The position numbers and the translations under genes were made by a program. A stretch of 64,000 nt of DNA, from the NCBI GenBank assembly GCA_012103575.1, contig WLWN01000001.1:387792-451791 (forward strand), read 5' to 3'. The notes under the pieces were generated by a model. The model made no database searches. It was not told the DNA's origin and saw nothing but the letters and a program-made list of their open reading frames with translations. The stretch comes from Kiritimatiellia bacterium (lineage in GTDB: Bacteria; Verrucomicrobiota; Kiritimatiellia; WLWN01). Shown piece after piece: positions 21,361 through 30,454 of the stretch (position 1 is its first letter; every line of letters begins with the position of its first letter).

Positions 21361-23001
21361 ATGAAAAGAATCCCCCTTATAAATTTGATCCAATCCGAGA
21401 CGGAGACGTGCAAATGGCCGATTGTTCTGGCCACGATGGTGGCCGGAATAGCTAATACAGTAGCGATCGGAATAGTTAATGAAGCCGCGCACAGTTTTTT
21501 GGCCGATTCCACGTTCAATACCCGTTTACTCATCTGCTTTCTGCTCACGATAGCCGTGTTTATCTATACCCAAACCTACTCTTTGAGACGGGCGGTTCAA
21601 ATGATAGAAGGGGCTGTTTTTAATACTCGTCTGCGTATCTCCGATAAAATTCGTCAAGCCGAATGGAGTTTTATCGAGGGGGAAAATAAGGGAGAAATTT
21701 ATTTGAAATTAACCCGGGACGGCAATCTTATTTCGGCGGCTTCCACGACGTTGGTGATGGCAGTCCAGGGGGTTGTTGTGATGGTATTTTGCTTTATGTA
21801 TATCGCCTGGTTATCTCAGTTGGCTTTTTTAATTCTAGGTGTTTTGACGGCCCTAGTGGCGTTCTATCATTTTGGTCGAAACCAGCTCATCCGTGATGAT
21901 ATTAGAGAGTCTGAGAAGCAAGAAATTTACTTTTTTGGGCTGCTGAACCATGTCCTGATGGGATTTAAAGAAATCAAATTGAATGATCGTAAAAATGACG
22001 ATTTGTTTGCTTGTGTCAAAGAGGTTTCTAAAGCGTCCAAACAGGCTAGGATGAAGGTCGGCAATAAATACGTTTCCCATGCTTTAATGATCAATTTAAT
22101 GCAGGCCTTGTTGTTGGGGTCGATTTCCTTTATCCTCCCTGTCTTCCGTTTGGGATATACGGAAATTATGCTTCCACTCATCGTTATTTCGTTATTTGTT
22201 ATGGGTTCTATCAGGGTCATCTTTTACTCTATGCGTCATTTTATGGAAATAAATGAGTCTATAAGAAGTCTGCAAGGTTTGGAAAAGAATATAGATCAGG
22301 CCTATTGTCCGGTGAAAAAAGTAGATCAGAAAAAAATAAAAAGACTCTATGATTTTCGGACCATTGACCTTACCGATCTCGAATACGCCTATCGAGATCA
22401 AGAGGGGTACCCGTTGTTTCCGTTCGGTCCGGCGACGTTGAGTATAAAAAGAGGGGAGATGTTGTTTGTTGTGGGGGGGAATGGGAGTGGAAAAACTACG
22501 TTTCTTAAATTATTAACCGGACTGTATTTCCCTCACGAAGGAACGATATCCGTAGATGATAAAGCGGTTTATATACGGGACTATGCTCCCTACCGGAATT
22601 TATTTGCTACGGTATTCTCTGACTTTTATTTGTTCGATCAACTGTATGGGATAGGTAAAGTAGAGGATCGGAAAGTAGATGATTGGTTAATACGAATGCA
22701 GTTAGCGGAAAAAACGAGCTACGAGGAAGGGAAGTTCTCAAGCCTGAGTTTATCTACCGGACAGCGCAAGAGACTCGCATTTATTGCGGCGATACTCGAG
22801 GATCGACCGATATGTATCTTTGACGAGCTGGCAGCGGATCAGGATCCTGAGTTTCGAGTTGCTTTTTATGAAGAGATACTTCCGGATTTGAAAAGGCAGG
22901 GCAAAACGATTATCGCTGTATCCCATGACGATCGTTTCTGGCATGTAGCCGATCGCGTAGTTAAATTTGAATACGGAAAACAGATTGATGAAAATTTGTA
23001 A
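21361..23001 (+). CDS. Cyclic-peptide-exporter-type ABC half-transporter, second of a tandem pair
   Basis: 546 residues, close in sequence to the preceding gene. Membrane domain about residues 15-300, Walker A GGNGSGKTT near 372 (Gly replaces Glu before Asn), LSTGQRKRLAFIAA, CIFDELAADQDPEFR and ISHDDRFWHVADRV. All catalytic residues are kept in both paralogues, so both ATP sites of a heterodimer would be active. The tandem arrangement and short spacing imply cotranscription. Substrate unknown; the upstream DUF697, ParA and ATP-grasp genes are the only context. Confidence 0.88.
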   Translation: MKRIPLINLIQSETETCKWPIVLATMVAGIANTVAIGIVNEAAHSFLADSTFNTRLLICFLLTIAVFIYTQTYSLRRAVQMIEGAVFNTRLRISDKIRQAEWSFIEGENKGEIYLKLTRDGNLISAASTTLVMAVQGVVVMVFCFMYIAWLSQLAFLILGVLTALVAFYHFGRNQLIRDDIRESEKQEIYFFGLLNHVLMGFKEIKLNDRKNDDLFACVKEVSKASKQARMKVGNKYVSHALMINLMQALLLGSISFILPVFRLGYTEIMLPLIVISLFVMGSIRVIFYSMRHFMEINESIRSLQGLEKNIDQAYCPVKKVDQKKIKRLYDFRTIDLTDLEYAYRDQEGYPLFPFGPATLSIKRGEMLFVVGGNGSGKTTFLKLLTGLYFPHEGTISVDDKAVYIRDYAPYRNLFATVFSDFYLFDQLYGIGKVEDRKVDDWLIRMQLAEKTSYEEGKFSSLSLSTGQRKRLAFIAAILEDRPICIFDELAADQDPEFRVAFYEEILPDLKRQGKTIIAVSHDDRFWHVADRVVKFEYGKQIDENL

Positions 23002-23041
23002 GAAGCTATAGGGTATAAAACATCTTCCATCGTTTAGGCAG

Positions 23042-23282
23042 ATCGAACGGGAATACGGTCTGGGCATGATGCCGGACGGACTTGCTGGTTCACTGGCCTG
23101 GAGGGGTTCATCACCGTCCTATTCGAAAAGTCGTGATTCAGTTAAAGATAATCCATAAAGGGCTGAAACAAACCTTGTCGAAAGGCCTAGAGCAGACCCA
23201 AACCTATATGGACCGTTGCGGCACGGAGGAAGGCCGCTTGGTTTTGTTTGATCGGGACCCCGGAAAAGATCTGGGAAGATAG
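23042..23282 (+). pseudogene. C-terminal relic of an AAA-family ATPase
   Basis: In shifted frames the sequence reads IEREYGLG, then RTDLLVHWPGG, then VVIQLKIIHKGLKQTLSKG, QTQTYMDRC and GRLVLFDRDPGKDLGR before a stop. This order is typical of the nuclease-like tail of a widespread family of AAA ATP-binding proteins (usually REYGLGRGRTDL, VIELK, QT..YMDRCG, LVIFDR). The ATPase part is absent and one frameshift is present. It is a leftover at the 3' edge of the exporter region. Confidence 0.5.
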
Positions 23283-23494
23283 ACGCTTTCGAAAAGAGGA
23301 ACAGATAGGGGGACATACAGTGAAGGTGTAGGGGGATGTAGGAGCATGTGATTCGTTTGTTCTACGAAAAAAGTGTGGACTTGTAACGCGTTTTACATGG
23401 CCGAAAAGGTGCTTCATAAAGATAAAAAAATCGTTTTGCAAGAAGTTTGGAAATCTAAACGTTCATCAATTTTAACATCTGTGAGGCTCGTGTG

Positions 23495-25528
23495 ATGTCT
23501 ACATTTAATCTTAGTGCTCCCTATAATCCAACCGGTGACCAGCCCGAATCCATTGAAGCCCTTACAAGCGGGCTTGTGAAAGGGATGCGGTTCCAAACCC
23601 TTGAAGGCGTAACCGGGTCGGGAAAAACGTTTGCCATCGCTAATGTTATCGCCCGCCATGGAAAACCCACGTTGGTTGTTTCACATAACAAAACATTAGC
23701 CGCACAGTTATATTCAGAGTTTAAGAGTTTTTTTCCTCATAACGCCGTTGAATATTTTATTAGCTATTACGATTATTATCAGCCCGAAGCGTACATCCCT
23801 CAAACCGATACGTATATTGAGAAAGATTCCTCCATTAACGAGGAAATTGAGCGGTTAAGGCTGTCGGCCACCCATTCTCTGTTGAATCGTGAAGATGTGA
23901 TTATTGTAGCGTCGGTTTCCTGTATCTTCGGATTAGGATCGCCGGAAGATTATCGGGAAATGGTGGTTCATCTTCAGAAGGGAGAACAGGCCGATCGCGA
24001 TCATGTATTGCATAAACTGGTTGATATTCAATATTCGCGAAACGACTTTGAACAAACTCCAGGAACCTTTCGTGTTCGTGGAGATACATTAGAAATTTAT
24101 CCCTCTTACACACGAGAGGCCATACGCATTGACTTTTTTGGGGATCAAGTGGAACGCATTCGCCGCATTGATCCTTTGACGGGAGATACACAAGCGGACA
24201 TCACATGGGCCACGGTTTCGCCTGCCAAACATTTTGTCATGCCTTTGCGAAAGATTGAACAAGCCATAGGATCCATTGAAGAAGAGCTCGAACAACAGGT
24301 TGCCTCCTTTGAAAAACAGCAAAAATTGTTGGAAGCCCAGCGTCTTAAAATGCGTACCAAGTATGATCTTGAAATGCTGCGTGAAGTCGGCTATTGCGCG
24401 GGTATTGAAAATTATTCGCGGCATCTATCCGGTCGAAAAGCAGGGGAGCGGCCCGCTACATTATCGGACTATTTTTCGAGTGACTATTTAATGATCATTG
24501 ATGAATCCCATGTCACCATTCCCCAATTAAGGGGGATGTATAATGGGGATCGATCTCGTAAACAAGTATTGGTTGAGCATGGGTTCCGGCTTCCATCTGC
24601 ATTAGATAATCGCCCTTTGAACTTTGACGAATTTCTAGAGGTAACCGACCCCACTATTTTTACAACGGCTACGCCGGGTCCTTTTGAATTAGACGTAGGC
24701 GGAAAACCGATAGAGCAGGTCATACGTCCTACAGGAATTATAGAACCCGCCATTGATATTCGTCCGTTAAAACATCAGATTGACGATTTAATGGAAGAGA
24801 TTCGAATCCGTGCAGAAAGAAATGAACGGGTATTGGTCACGACCTTAACAAAACGGATTGCCGAAGATTTGTCTGAGTATCTCCAGAATGTAGGGTTAAA
24901 GGTTAAATATCTACATTCAGAGATCGGAGCGCTTGAGCGCGTAGACATTCTATGCGGATTGCGTAGAGCTGAATTTGATTGTTTGATTGGAATTAATCTT
25001 CTTCGCGAAGGCTTAGATTTACCTGAAGTTTCACTCGTGGCGATTCTTGATGCAGATAAAGAAGGGTTTTTGCGATCTGAAACGTCGCTAATACAAACAG
25101 CCGGTCGAGCCGCAAGACATATTTCTGGTCAGGTTTTTCTTTATGCGGATCACGTCACCGATTCGATGAAGCGCATGATCGACAAAGTAGAGGGTCGTCG
25201 GAAGAAACAAGTAGCGTACAACAAGAAATATAAGATTACACCTCAACGGATTGAAAAAAGTGTGCAAGAAAGTTTGTCTTCCACCCCTGATGCAGAGGAG
25301 ATCGAAAAGAAAGTCGTGTGCGAAACCGGTGAAGATTATAATGTACATACCGTGCTTACTGAATTAGATCATGAAATGATGGAAGCAGCGAAAGCCTTGG
25401 AATTTGAACGGGCCTCCATTTTAAGAGATCAAATTTATGAACTAAAAGCGTCTACAGATTCCAAGAAAGAAAAGAAGCAACGTAAGGTGAACGTTAAATA
25501 TTCGGTTAGACGAAGAAAGCGTCGTTAA
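23495..25528 (+). CDS. uvrB: Excinuclease ABC subunit B
   Basis: 677 residues from the ATG at 23495 (a GTG directly before it could also start). UvrB is the damage-verifying helicase-like core of nucleotide excision repair. Motifs: Walker A EGVTGSGKTF near 38, the beta-hairpin region SYYDYYQPEAYIPQTDTYIEKD near 90, DESHVTIPQ, the TATPG motif, LLREGLDLPEVSLVAILDADKEGFLR and QTAGRAARH. The UVR coiled-coil near 625-660 (ELDHEMMEAAKALEFERA) binds UvrC. Intact. It begins the housekeeping run that extends to ruvX, 28 bp before nadC. Confidence 0.97.
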   Translation: MSTFNLSAPYNPTGDQPESIEALTSGLVKGMRFQTLEGVTGSGKTFAIANVIARHGKPTLVVSHNKTLAAQLYSEFKSFFPHNAVEYFISYYDYYQPEAYIPQTDTYIEKDSSINEEIERLRLSATHSLLNREDVIIVASVSCIFGLGSPEDYREMVVHLQKGEQADRDHVLHKLVDIQYSRNDFEQTPGTFRVRGDTLEIYPSYTREAIRIDFFGDQVERIRRIDPLTGDTQADITWATVSPAKHFVMPLRKIEQAIGSIEEELEQQVASFEKQQKLLEAQRLKMRTKYDLEMLREVGYCAGIENYSRHLSGRKAGERPATLSDYFSSDYLMIIDESHVTIPQLRGMYNGDRSRKQVLVEHGFRLPSALDNRPLNFDEFLEVTDPTIFTTATPGPFELDVGGKPIEQVIRPTGIIEPAIDIRPLKHQIDDLMEEIRIRAERNERVLVTTLTKRIAEDLSEYLQNVGLKVKYLHSEIGALERVDILCGLRRAEFDCLIGINLLREGLDLPEVSLVAILDADKEGFLRSETSLIQTAGRAARHISGQVFLYADHVTDSMKRMIDKVEGRRKKQVAYNKKYKITPQRIEKSVQESLSSTPDAEEIEKKVVCETGEDYNVHTVLTELDHEMMEAAKALEFERASILRDQIYELKASTDSKKEKKQRKVNVKYSVRRRKRR

Positions 25529-25556
25529 AATTCTTTAAATCATTGAACCCTCTAAA

Positions 25557-26435
25557 ATGAATCTTTCAAACATTTCTAAACAAAGCGAAGTTCAAGACCT
25601 TGTCCAACGCGCATTAGCTGAAGACATAGGATTGGGTGATGTGACGTGTATGGCTGTTATTCCTGATGACCCGCCCATGATATCGGCTGTTATTATATCA
25701 AAAGGCACGTATGTTATATCAGGGGGATCTATTGCAGAATCTGTGTTTACCCAGGTAGATCCAACTATAAAAGTTCCTTTTCTCGTTAACGACGGGAAAA
25801 ATATCTCTAAAAACGAGGTCATCCTGAAAGTCGTAGGTCCGGCACATCACATTTTAACCGCTGAAAGAACTGCCCTTAACTTTTTGCAACGGATGACCGG
25901 GATTGCGACTCTAACAAAAAAGTACGTTGAGAAAATGAAGGCCTATGAAACAAAGATTCTTGATACACGCAAAACAGCACCAACTTTGCGCATTTTAGAA
26001 AAATATGCGGTTCAGTGTGGTGGCGGGGAAAATCATCGAATGGGGCTTTATGATCGGGTTATGATAAAAGATAATCATATGATCGTAGGCGGGCATAAAG
26101 AAGAGTTATTAATGGGATTATTATCTAAAGCGATTAAACACGCACGCAAAGCCTTTCCAGAGCTAGCGATTGAAATAGAAATCGATACAGTTATCCAATT
26201 GGAACCTATATTAAGGCTCAACCCTGATTGGGTCCTGTTAGATAACATGAGTATATCTGAGCTTACTGAATGTGTTATGTTGAATAATGGACAATGCAAA
26301 CTTGAGGCGTCTGGGGACATAACGCTCCAGACCGTGGAAGAAATAGCGTCAACGGGTGTAGATGCTATTTCTGTCGGCGCGTTAACTCATTCTGCGCCCG
26401 CTGCAAGCTTATCTTTGGAATGTAAGGGGCTATGA
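25557..26435 (+). CDS. nadC: Nicotinate-nucleotide pyrophosphorylase (quinolinate phosphoribosyltransferase)
   Basis: 292 residues. It converts quinolinate and PRPP to nicotinate mononucleotide in de novo NAD synthesis. Signature residues are intact: LAEDIGLGDVT near the start, ERTALNFLQRMTGIAT, DTRKTAPTLR, GGGENHRMGLYDRVMIKDNH, and the C-terminal EASGDITLQTV and VDAISVGALTHS. Length is typical. Its stop overlaps the start of birA by ATGA, so the two are translationally coupled. No nadA or nadB is in view. Confidence 0.95.
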   Translation: MNLSNISKQSEVQDLVQRALAEDIGLGDVTCMAVIPDDPPMISAVIISKGTYVISGGSIAESVFTQVDPTIKVPFLVNDGKNISKNEVILKVVGPAHHILTAERTALNFLQRMTGIATLTKKYVEKMKAYETKILDTRKTAPTLRILEKYAVQCGGGENHRMGLYDRVMIKDNHMIVGGHKEELLMGLLSKAIKHARKAFPELAIEIEIDTVIQLEPILRLNPDWVLLDNMSISELTECVMLNNGQCKLEASGDITLQTVEEIASTGVDAISVGALTHSAPAASLSLECKGL

Positions 26436-27106
26436 AAATCGCAACCCAGCTCGATATCAGCAGAGATTTAGAATCCAAATTGTCTACAACAACAATCGGT
26501 CGAACCATCAAGATGTATGATGAAGTTGAATCGACGATGGATATTGCCAAAGAATTTGCTCGGATAGGAGAGCCTGAAGGATTGGTCATTGCCGCTCAGA
26601 CCCAACACAAGGGGAGGGGGCGACGAGACAAAACGTGGATGTCTATACCTGGGAGAGGGGTCTATGCATCCATTCTTTTACGTCTAGCATGGCCCGGGAA
26701 AGATACAAGCTGGTTCGCCTTGCTAGGGGGTGTGGCTATTGCTTGTACGCTAGAAAATTTTGGGTTGAAAAATGTGACGTTAAAATGGCCAAACGATGTG
26801 TTGGTTCATGGGCGGAAAATAGCAGGTGTTCTTGTGGAACCGCGAGTGGGAAATAAGAATATTGATTTTGTCGTTTTAGGGGTCGGGATTAATGTTCTTT
26901 ATGAGGAAAAAGATTTTCCGGAATCTTTAAAGTCGTGTTCAACGTCATGCCTACTTGAAGGAGACAACAAAAGCTGCGAGACGGTTATGTTGGGGGTGTT
27001 AACACAACTTGACGAATGGTATTCAAAGCTAAAAAATGGACACCGAGATGAATTGCTAAAAGCCTGGTGTGAGCAAGGGGGCATAGCTAAAATTCCTAGT
27101 GTTTAA
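26432..27106 (+). CDS. birA: Biotin-protein ligase, short catalytic form
   Basis: 224 residues. It activates biotin with ATP and attaches it to carboxylase carrier proteins. Visible: the DEVESTMD substrate motif near 30, the adenylate loop KGRGRRDKTW near 66, LLGGVAIACTLE, LKWPNDVLVHGRKIAGVLVE near 119 and VLGVGINV. There is no N-terminal helix-turn-helix, so it is not a repressor. The C-terminal SH3-like domain usual in BirA is also missing; the chain ends IAKIPSV. No frameshift explaining this was found because coaX begins nine bases later. It overlaps nadC by 4 bp. Confidence 0.9.
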   Translation: MKIATQLDISRDLESKLSTTTIGRTIKMYDEVESTMDIAKEFARIGEPEGLVIAAQTQHKGRGRRDKTWMSIPGRGVYASILLRLAWPGKDTSWFALLGGVAIACTLENFGLKNVTLKWPNDVLVHGRKIAGVLVEPRVGNKNIDFVVLGVGINVLYEEKDFPESLKSCSTSCLLEGDNKSCETVMLGVLTQLDEWYSKLKNGHRDELLKAWCEQGGIAKIPSV

Positions 27107-27114
27107 AAAATGCA

Positions 27115-27879
27115 ATGACTACGAATCAAACTATTTTAGTGGTGGATGTCGGAAATACGAGTACGGTTTTGGGGCTTTATAGAAAACAAAAAATTGTCCA
27201 AAGCCTACGGATTTGTTCTTCGAGCAATCGTGCAGGTATGGGTTCAGCGCTTACAGCGTTGAAAAGCAGCTGTTCTGTTCATGGCGCTGTTCTATGTTCT
27301 GTTGTTCCAGAAAAAGATGTGCGATGGACACGTTGTATTGAAACGAACTTGAAGATATCTCCTTTGCATGTCCATCATGCATTAAACGTGGGCGTTCCGA
27401 TTTCTTATCCAAAACCAAAAACCATTGGTCAAGATCGGCTCGCTAACGTTTGTGGAGCGGTTCATCGATATGGCACACCGGTTGTGGTTGCCGATTTTGG
27501 AACCGCATTAACCTTTGATATCATCTCCCGATACAAAGGATATGTGGGAGGTATCATTGCTCCGGGTCTTCCGTTGATGTTTAGCTATTTGCCAGATAAA
27601 ACCTCTCTGCTTCCCGAAATCAAGCCAGGCCCCATAAAACATGCCATTGGGAAAAGCACCGAAGAAGCCATGAGACTCGGTACACGCTACGGATATCGAG
27701 GAATGGTTCGAGAAATCGTTCAACACATTAAAAAGAACTTAGGGAAAAAACCGTTTACCTTCTGTGCAACCGGAGGGTACGCTAGCTGGGTCCTACGAGG
27801 CATTGGTGCTCCCCTAAAATACGATTCAGATTTAACCTTATATGGACTTGGAAAGCTTTTTGAATTAAATGTGAGTTAG
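27115..27879 (+). CDS. coaX: Type III pantothenate kinase
   Basis: 254 residues, catalysing the first step of coenzyme A synthesis. Key sequences: the phosphate loop VVDVGNTSTVLG near residue 9, the GQDRLANVCGA pantothenate region near 103, the catalytic VVADFGTALTFDI near 123, GGIIAPGLPLM near 143 and CATGGYASW near the C-terminus. Length is typical. It follows birA by 8 bp, an arrangement (birA-coaX) common in bacteria, and precedes trpA by 18 bp. Confidence 0.95.
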   Translation: MTTNQTILVVDVGNTSTVLGLYRKQKIVQSLRICSSSNRAGMGSALTALKSSCSVHGAVLCSVVPEKDVRWTRCIETNLKISPLHVHHALNVGVPISYPKPKTIGQDRLANVCGAVHRYGTPVVVADFGTALTFDIISRYKGYVGGIIAPGLPLMFSYLPDKTSLLPEIKPGPIKHAIGKSTEEAMRLGTRYGYRGMVREIVQHIKKNLGKKPFTFCATGGYASWVLRGIGAPLKYDSDLTLYGLGKLFELNVS

Positions 27880-27897
27880 TTATTAGTTCTTACACCC

Positions 27898-28704
27898 ATG
27901 CAAACACGTATTGATTTAAAATTTAAAGCATTAAATGAAACCGGCCACAAAGGGTTCATGGCCTATATCACAGCGGGGGATCCTTCTTTAAGCGCTACGA
28001 TAGAGATCGTACACCGTTTAGAAGATGCCGGTGTTGATATTGTTGAGTTAGGCATTCCTTTTTCTGATCCTTTAGCCGATGGCCGTGTTAATCAGGAATC
28101 CGCGATTCGTGCATTGAAGAGTGGGACCTCTCTTAAAAAGGTGCTTGAAGCGGTATCGAAGATCCGAAAAAAATCTGAAATTCCTATTTTGTTCTATAGT
28201 TATATGAACCCTTTATGTGCATATGGCATCGAGAAATTTGCTCATCACGCTTATCAAGCGGGAGTAGATGGTATGTTGACCTTAGATCTGCCCGTGGAAG
28301 AAGCGGGTAACGTACACGATATATGTGATCAACATAAACTCAACCATATTTGTCTGGTAACTCCGACGAGTCCTAAGACCCGGATTCAAAAAATTGTTAA
28401 AGCATCTACCGGTTTTGTTTACTGTGTATCACGAATGGGTGTGACTGGAATGACGGATCGAATAGAAACCGATGTAGCTAAACTGATACGTCTTACCAAA
28501 GAGCAAACCCCTTTGCCGGTCGCTCTTGGGTTTGGTATTTCAACGCCCCAACAAGCTCAGGAAGCCGCAAAAATGGCTGATGCGATTGTTGTTGGGAGCG
28601 CTATTGTCAACCGTTTTCATCAAGAATCGCATACGGCTAAGGGTCGTGCTTTAGCAGTGAATTGGGTTAAAAAATTAGTTCGTGCAACCAAGGAGATCGT
28701 ATGA
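27898..28704 (+). CDS. trpA: Tryptophan synthase alpha chain
   Basis: 268 residues, a TIM barrel cleaving indole-glycerol phosphate to indole. The catalytic glutamate and aspartate are present in VELGIPFSDPLADG near residues 50-62, followed by VNQESAIRAL where most enzymes have PTIQ. The phosphate loop GFGISTPQQA and VVGSAIV lie near 215-240. TrpB and the other trp genes are not adjacent, so it is an orphan trpA in a cofactor/housekeeping run. Its stop overlaps manC by ATGA. Confidence 0.94.
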   Translation: MQTRIDLKFKALNETGHKGFMAYITAGDPSLSATIEIVHRLEDAGVDIVELGIPFSDPLADGRVNQESAIRALKSGTSLKKVLEAVSKIRKKSEIPILFYSYMNPLCAYGIEKFAHHAYQAGVDGMLTLDLPVEEAGNVHDICDQHKLNHICLVTPTSPKTRIQKIVKASTGFVYCVSRMGVTGMTDRIETDVAKLIRLTKEQTPLPVALGFGISTPQQAQEAAKMADAIVVGSAIVNRFHQESHTAKGRALAVNWVKKLVRATKEIV

Positions 28705-29783
28705 TTAAACATGCGTTTGCCGTTATTCTTGCTGGAGGTAAAGGAGAACGCTTTTGGCCGCTCAGTACTTCGCAGAAACCTAAACAGCTTCTTTCGCTGG
28801 TAGGCGATACCTCCTTATTAGCCCAAGCTGTCGATCGATTAGAGGGGTTGATCGATCCTTTAGATGTTCTGGTAATCACCAGCGCTGATTTGGTTGAGGC
28901 TACGCAGAAAGCCGCGCCCCAGCTTCTTGCTGAAAATATCATGGGAGAACCGCTCGGACGAGATACGGCTGCAGCTGTAGCTTTGGCGTGTGCCCTTGTT
29001 AAAAAACGAGACCCTGAAGGGGCCTTTTGTATCTTAACCGCTGATCACATCATAGGTGACGTAGATCCATTCCAAGCAACGTTGAAAAGCAGTTTAGAGC
29101 TCGCCCAAGCAGAAGATGTTCTGATTACAATCGGTATGGAACCGAACCATCCTAGTACCAGTTATGGGTATATCGAGTCAGGAGATGAGTCCCATAAATC
29201 CAGTACGGTATCTTTCTATAAAGCGAAACGTTTTGTGGAAAAGCCAGATATAGATACGGCTCAACAGTACCTTAAACAAGGGACCTATTATTGGAATTCA
29301 GGTATGTTTATTTGGTCGGTCCAATCTGTAGAAAAAGCATTGAGAATGTATTGCCCCCCATTAATTGAGCTCATGGATCAGTTGGAACCCGTGATAGATA
29401 CCGGTTTATTTATGGGGACCCTGCGAAACATATACGAATCTCTAGAAAAAGTATCAGTGGATTATGCCATTATGGAAAAGGCCCATAATATTGTGATGGC
29501 CAAGGGGAGTTTTTCATGGGATGACGTGGGGGCATGGCCTGCGTTAGAAAATCACTTCGAACAGAATGAAGATCACAATGTTGTTATTGGAGAAGCGCAA
29601 AGTATCGATGCTTCTAATAATATTATTTTTTCAGAAAACCGTTTAACCGCCCTAGTTGGAGTCCATGATCTCGTTGTTGTCCATGCCGATGGGGCGACAT
29701 TGGTCTGCCCAAAAGATCGCGCTCAGGATATCAAGAAGCTAGTCGAAAAGCTCAAGACAAATGGGTATAACGAACTGCTCTAA
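28701..29783 (+). CDS. manC: Mannose-1-phosphate guanylyltransferase
   Basis: 360 residues. It makes GDP-mannose for surface polysaccharides. The nucleotidyltransferase signature LAGGKGERFWPLS with SQKPKQLLSL lies near residues 10-32. GRDTAAAVALA, ILTADHII and FVEKPD follow, and SFSWDDVGAWPAL near 271 is typical of this family. It lacks the C-terminal phosphomannose isomerase domain of bifunctional ManC/AlgA. It overlaps trpA by 4 bp and precedes ruvX by 2 bp. The glycosyltransferases at 42-47 kb are possible consumers. Confidence 0.93.
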   Translation: MIKHAFAVILAGGKGERFWPLSTSQKPKQLLSLVGDTSLLAQAVDRLEGLIDPLDVLVITSADLVEATQKAAPQLLAENIMGEPLGRDTAAAVALACALVKKRDPEGAFCILTADHIIGDVDPFQATLKSSLELAQAEDVLITIGMEPNHPSTSYGYIESGDESHKSSTVSFYKAKRFVEKPDIDTAQQYLKQGTYYWNSGMFIWSVQSVEKALRMYCPPLIELMDQLEPVIDTGLFMGTLRNIYESLEKVSVDYAIMEKAHNIVMAKGSFSWDDVGAWPALENHFEQNEDHNVVIGEAQSIDASNNIIFSENRLTALVGVHDLVVVHADGATLVCPKDRAQDIKKLVEKLKTNGYNELL

Positions 29784-29785
29784 CC

Positions 29786-30196
29786 ATGGCTTGTATTCTT
29801 GGTATTGATTTTGGAAAAAAGCGAACAGGGTTTGCTGTAAGCGACCCTTCGGAGATCCTTGCTATTCCTCATTCGGTTTTTGAATATGATCATCCTGCTC
29901 AACTCGTACATGCGATCCAACAGATTTGTAAGGAGAGGGAGGTAGAAAAAATTGTGATGGGCTGGCCCATTAATATGGATGGATCTATTGGGCCGATAGC
30001 TGAAGCTGTTCAGCATTTTGTGGACGAACTTAAATCAGGTGTTACGCTCCCGATCGAAAAATGGGATGAACGTTTTTCATCAAAAACGGCGGAACATGTT
30101 TTAATTGAGGCTGGAACACGTCGAAAGAAAAGAAAGAAAGTCATTGATAAACTTTCTGCACAAATCATGCTTCAGCATTATCTTGATTCAAGGTGA
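29786..30196 (+). CDS. ruvX: Holliday junction resolvase-like protein YqgF/RuvX
   Basis: 136 residues of the RNase H-like fold. The first catalytic aspartate lies in ILGIDFGKKRTGFAVSD near residue 7. VEKIVMGWPINMDGS follows near 52, and WDERFSSKTAEHVL near 92 and KVIDKLSAQIMLQHYLDS at the C-terminus complete the family pattern. Roles proposed for the family include pre-16S rRNA end processing and recombination. Last gene of the uvrB-ruvX run; the next 519 bp hold only repeats and mobile DNA. Confidence 0.93.
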   Translation: MACILGIDFGKKRTGFAVSDPSEILAIPHSVFEYDHPAQLVHAIQQICKEREVEKIVMGWPINMDGSIGPIAEAVQHFVDELKSGVTLPIEKWDERFSSKTAEHVLIEAGTRRKKRKKVIDKLSAQIMLQHYLDSR

Positions 30197-30245
30197 AGGA
30201 AAACTCCAAGAAGCCAGACACTCACCTTTTGTCAGCCACAGGCTC

Positions 30246-30290
30246 ATCCGCTGAGGCGGATCGTACCTCAGGCAGACCAGCCGAGGCTGG
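30246..30290. repeat. Two tight GC palindromes after ruvX
   Basis: ATCCGC-TGAG-GCGGAT at 30246-30261 and CCAGCC-GA-GGCTGG at 30277-30290 are perfect short hairpins 15 bp apart, resembling REP-like extragenic palindromes. They may act as the 3' end of the long housekeeping transcript. No second copy was noticed in the window. Confidence 0.5.
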
Positions 30291-30350
30291 AAGTTTCTAT
30301 ACGTTGAATATATTGAGGCAGGCACGGTTTTTTTTAACCAAACAGGTTAG

Positions 30351-30454
30351 GCCAAACGCCGCTTGCGCGGTTACTACAAACCATCAAATAGCTTTACCCT
30401 CTGTTTACACGTGTTTGTAGTAGCGTTGCAAGACGCGTCATCGTTTCGTTTGGC
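30351..30454. repeat. 104-bp imperfect palindromic element after ruvX
   Basis: Outer arms GCCAAACG (30351-30358) and CGTTTGGC (30447-30454) enclose inner perfect arms ACTACAAAC (30373-30381) and GTTTGTAGT (30413-30421). The region between arms is partly complementary too. It looks like a small palindromic transposon remnant or structured RNA. The rest of 30197-30715 has no supportable gene. Confidence 0.45.

Noticed and set aside
30351-30454. Integron attC site
   Set aside because: It is an imperfect palindrome of suitable length, but the ends do not match RYYYAAC/GTTRRRY and no integrase or cassette array is present.
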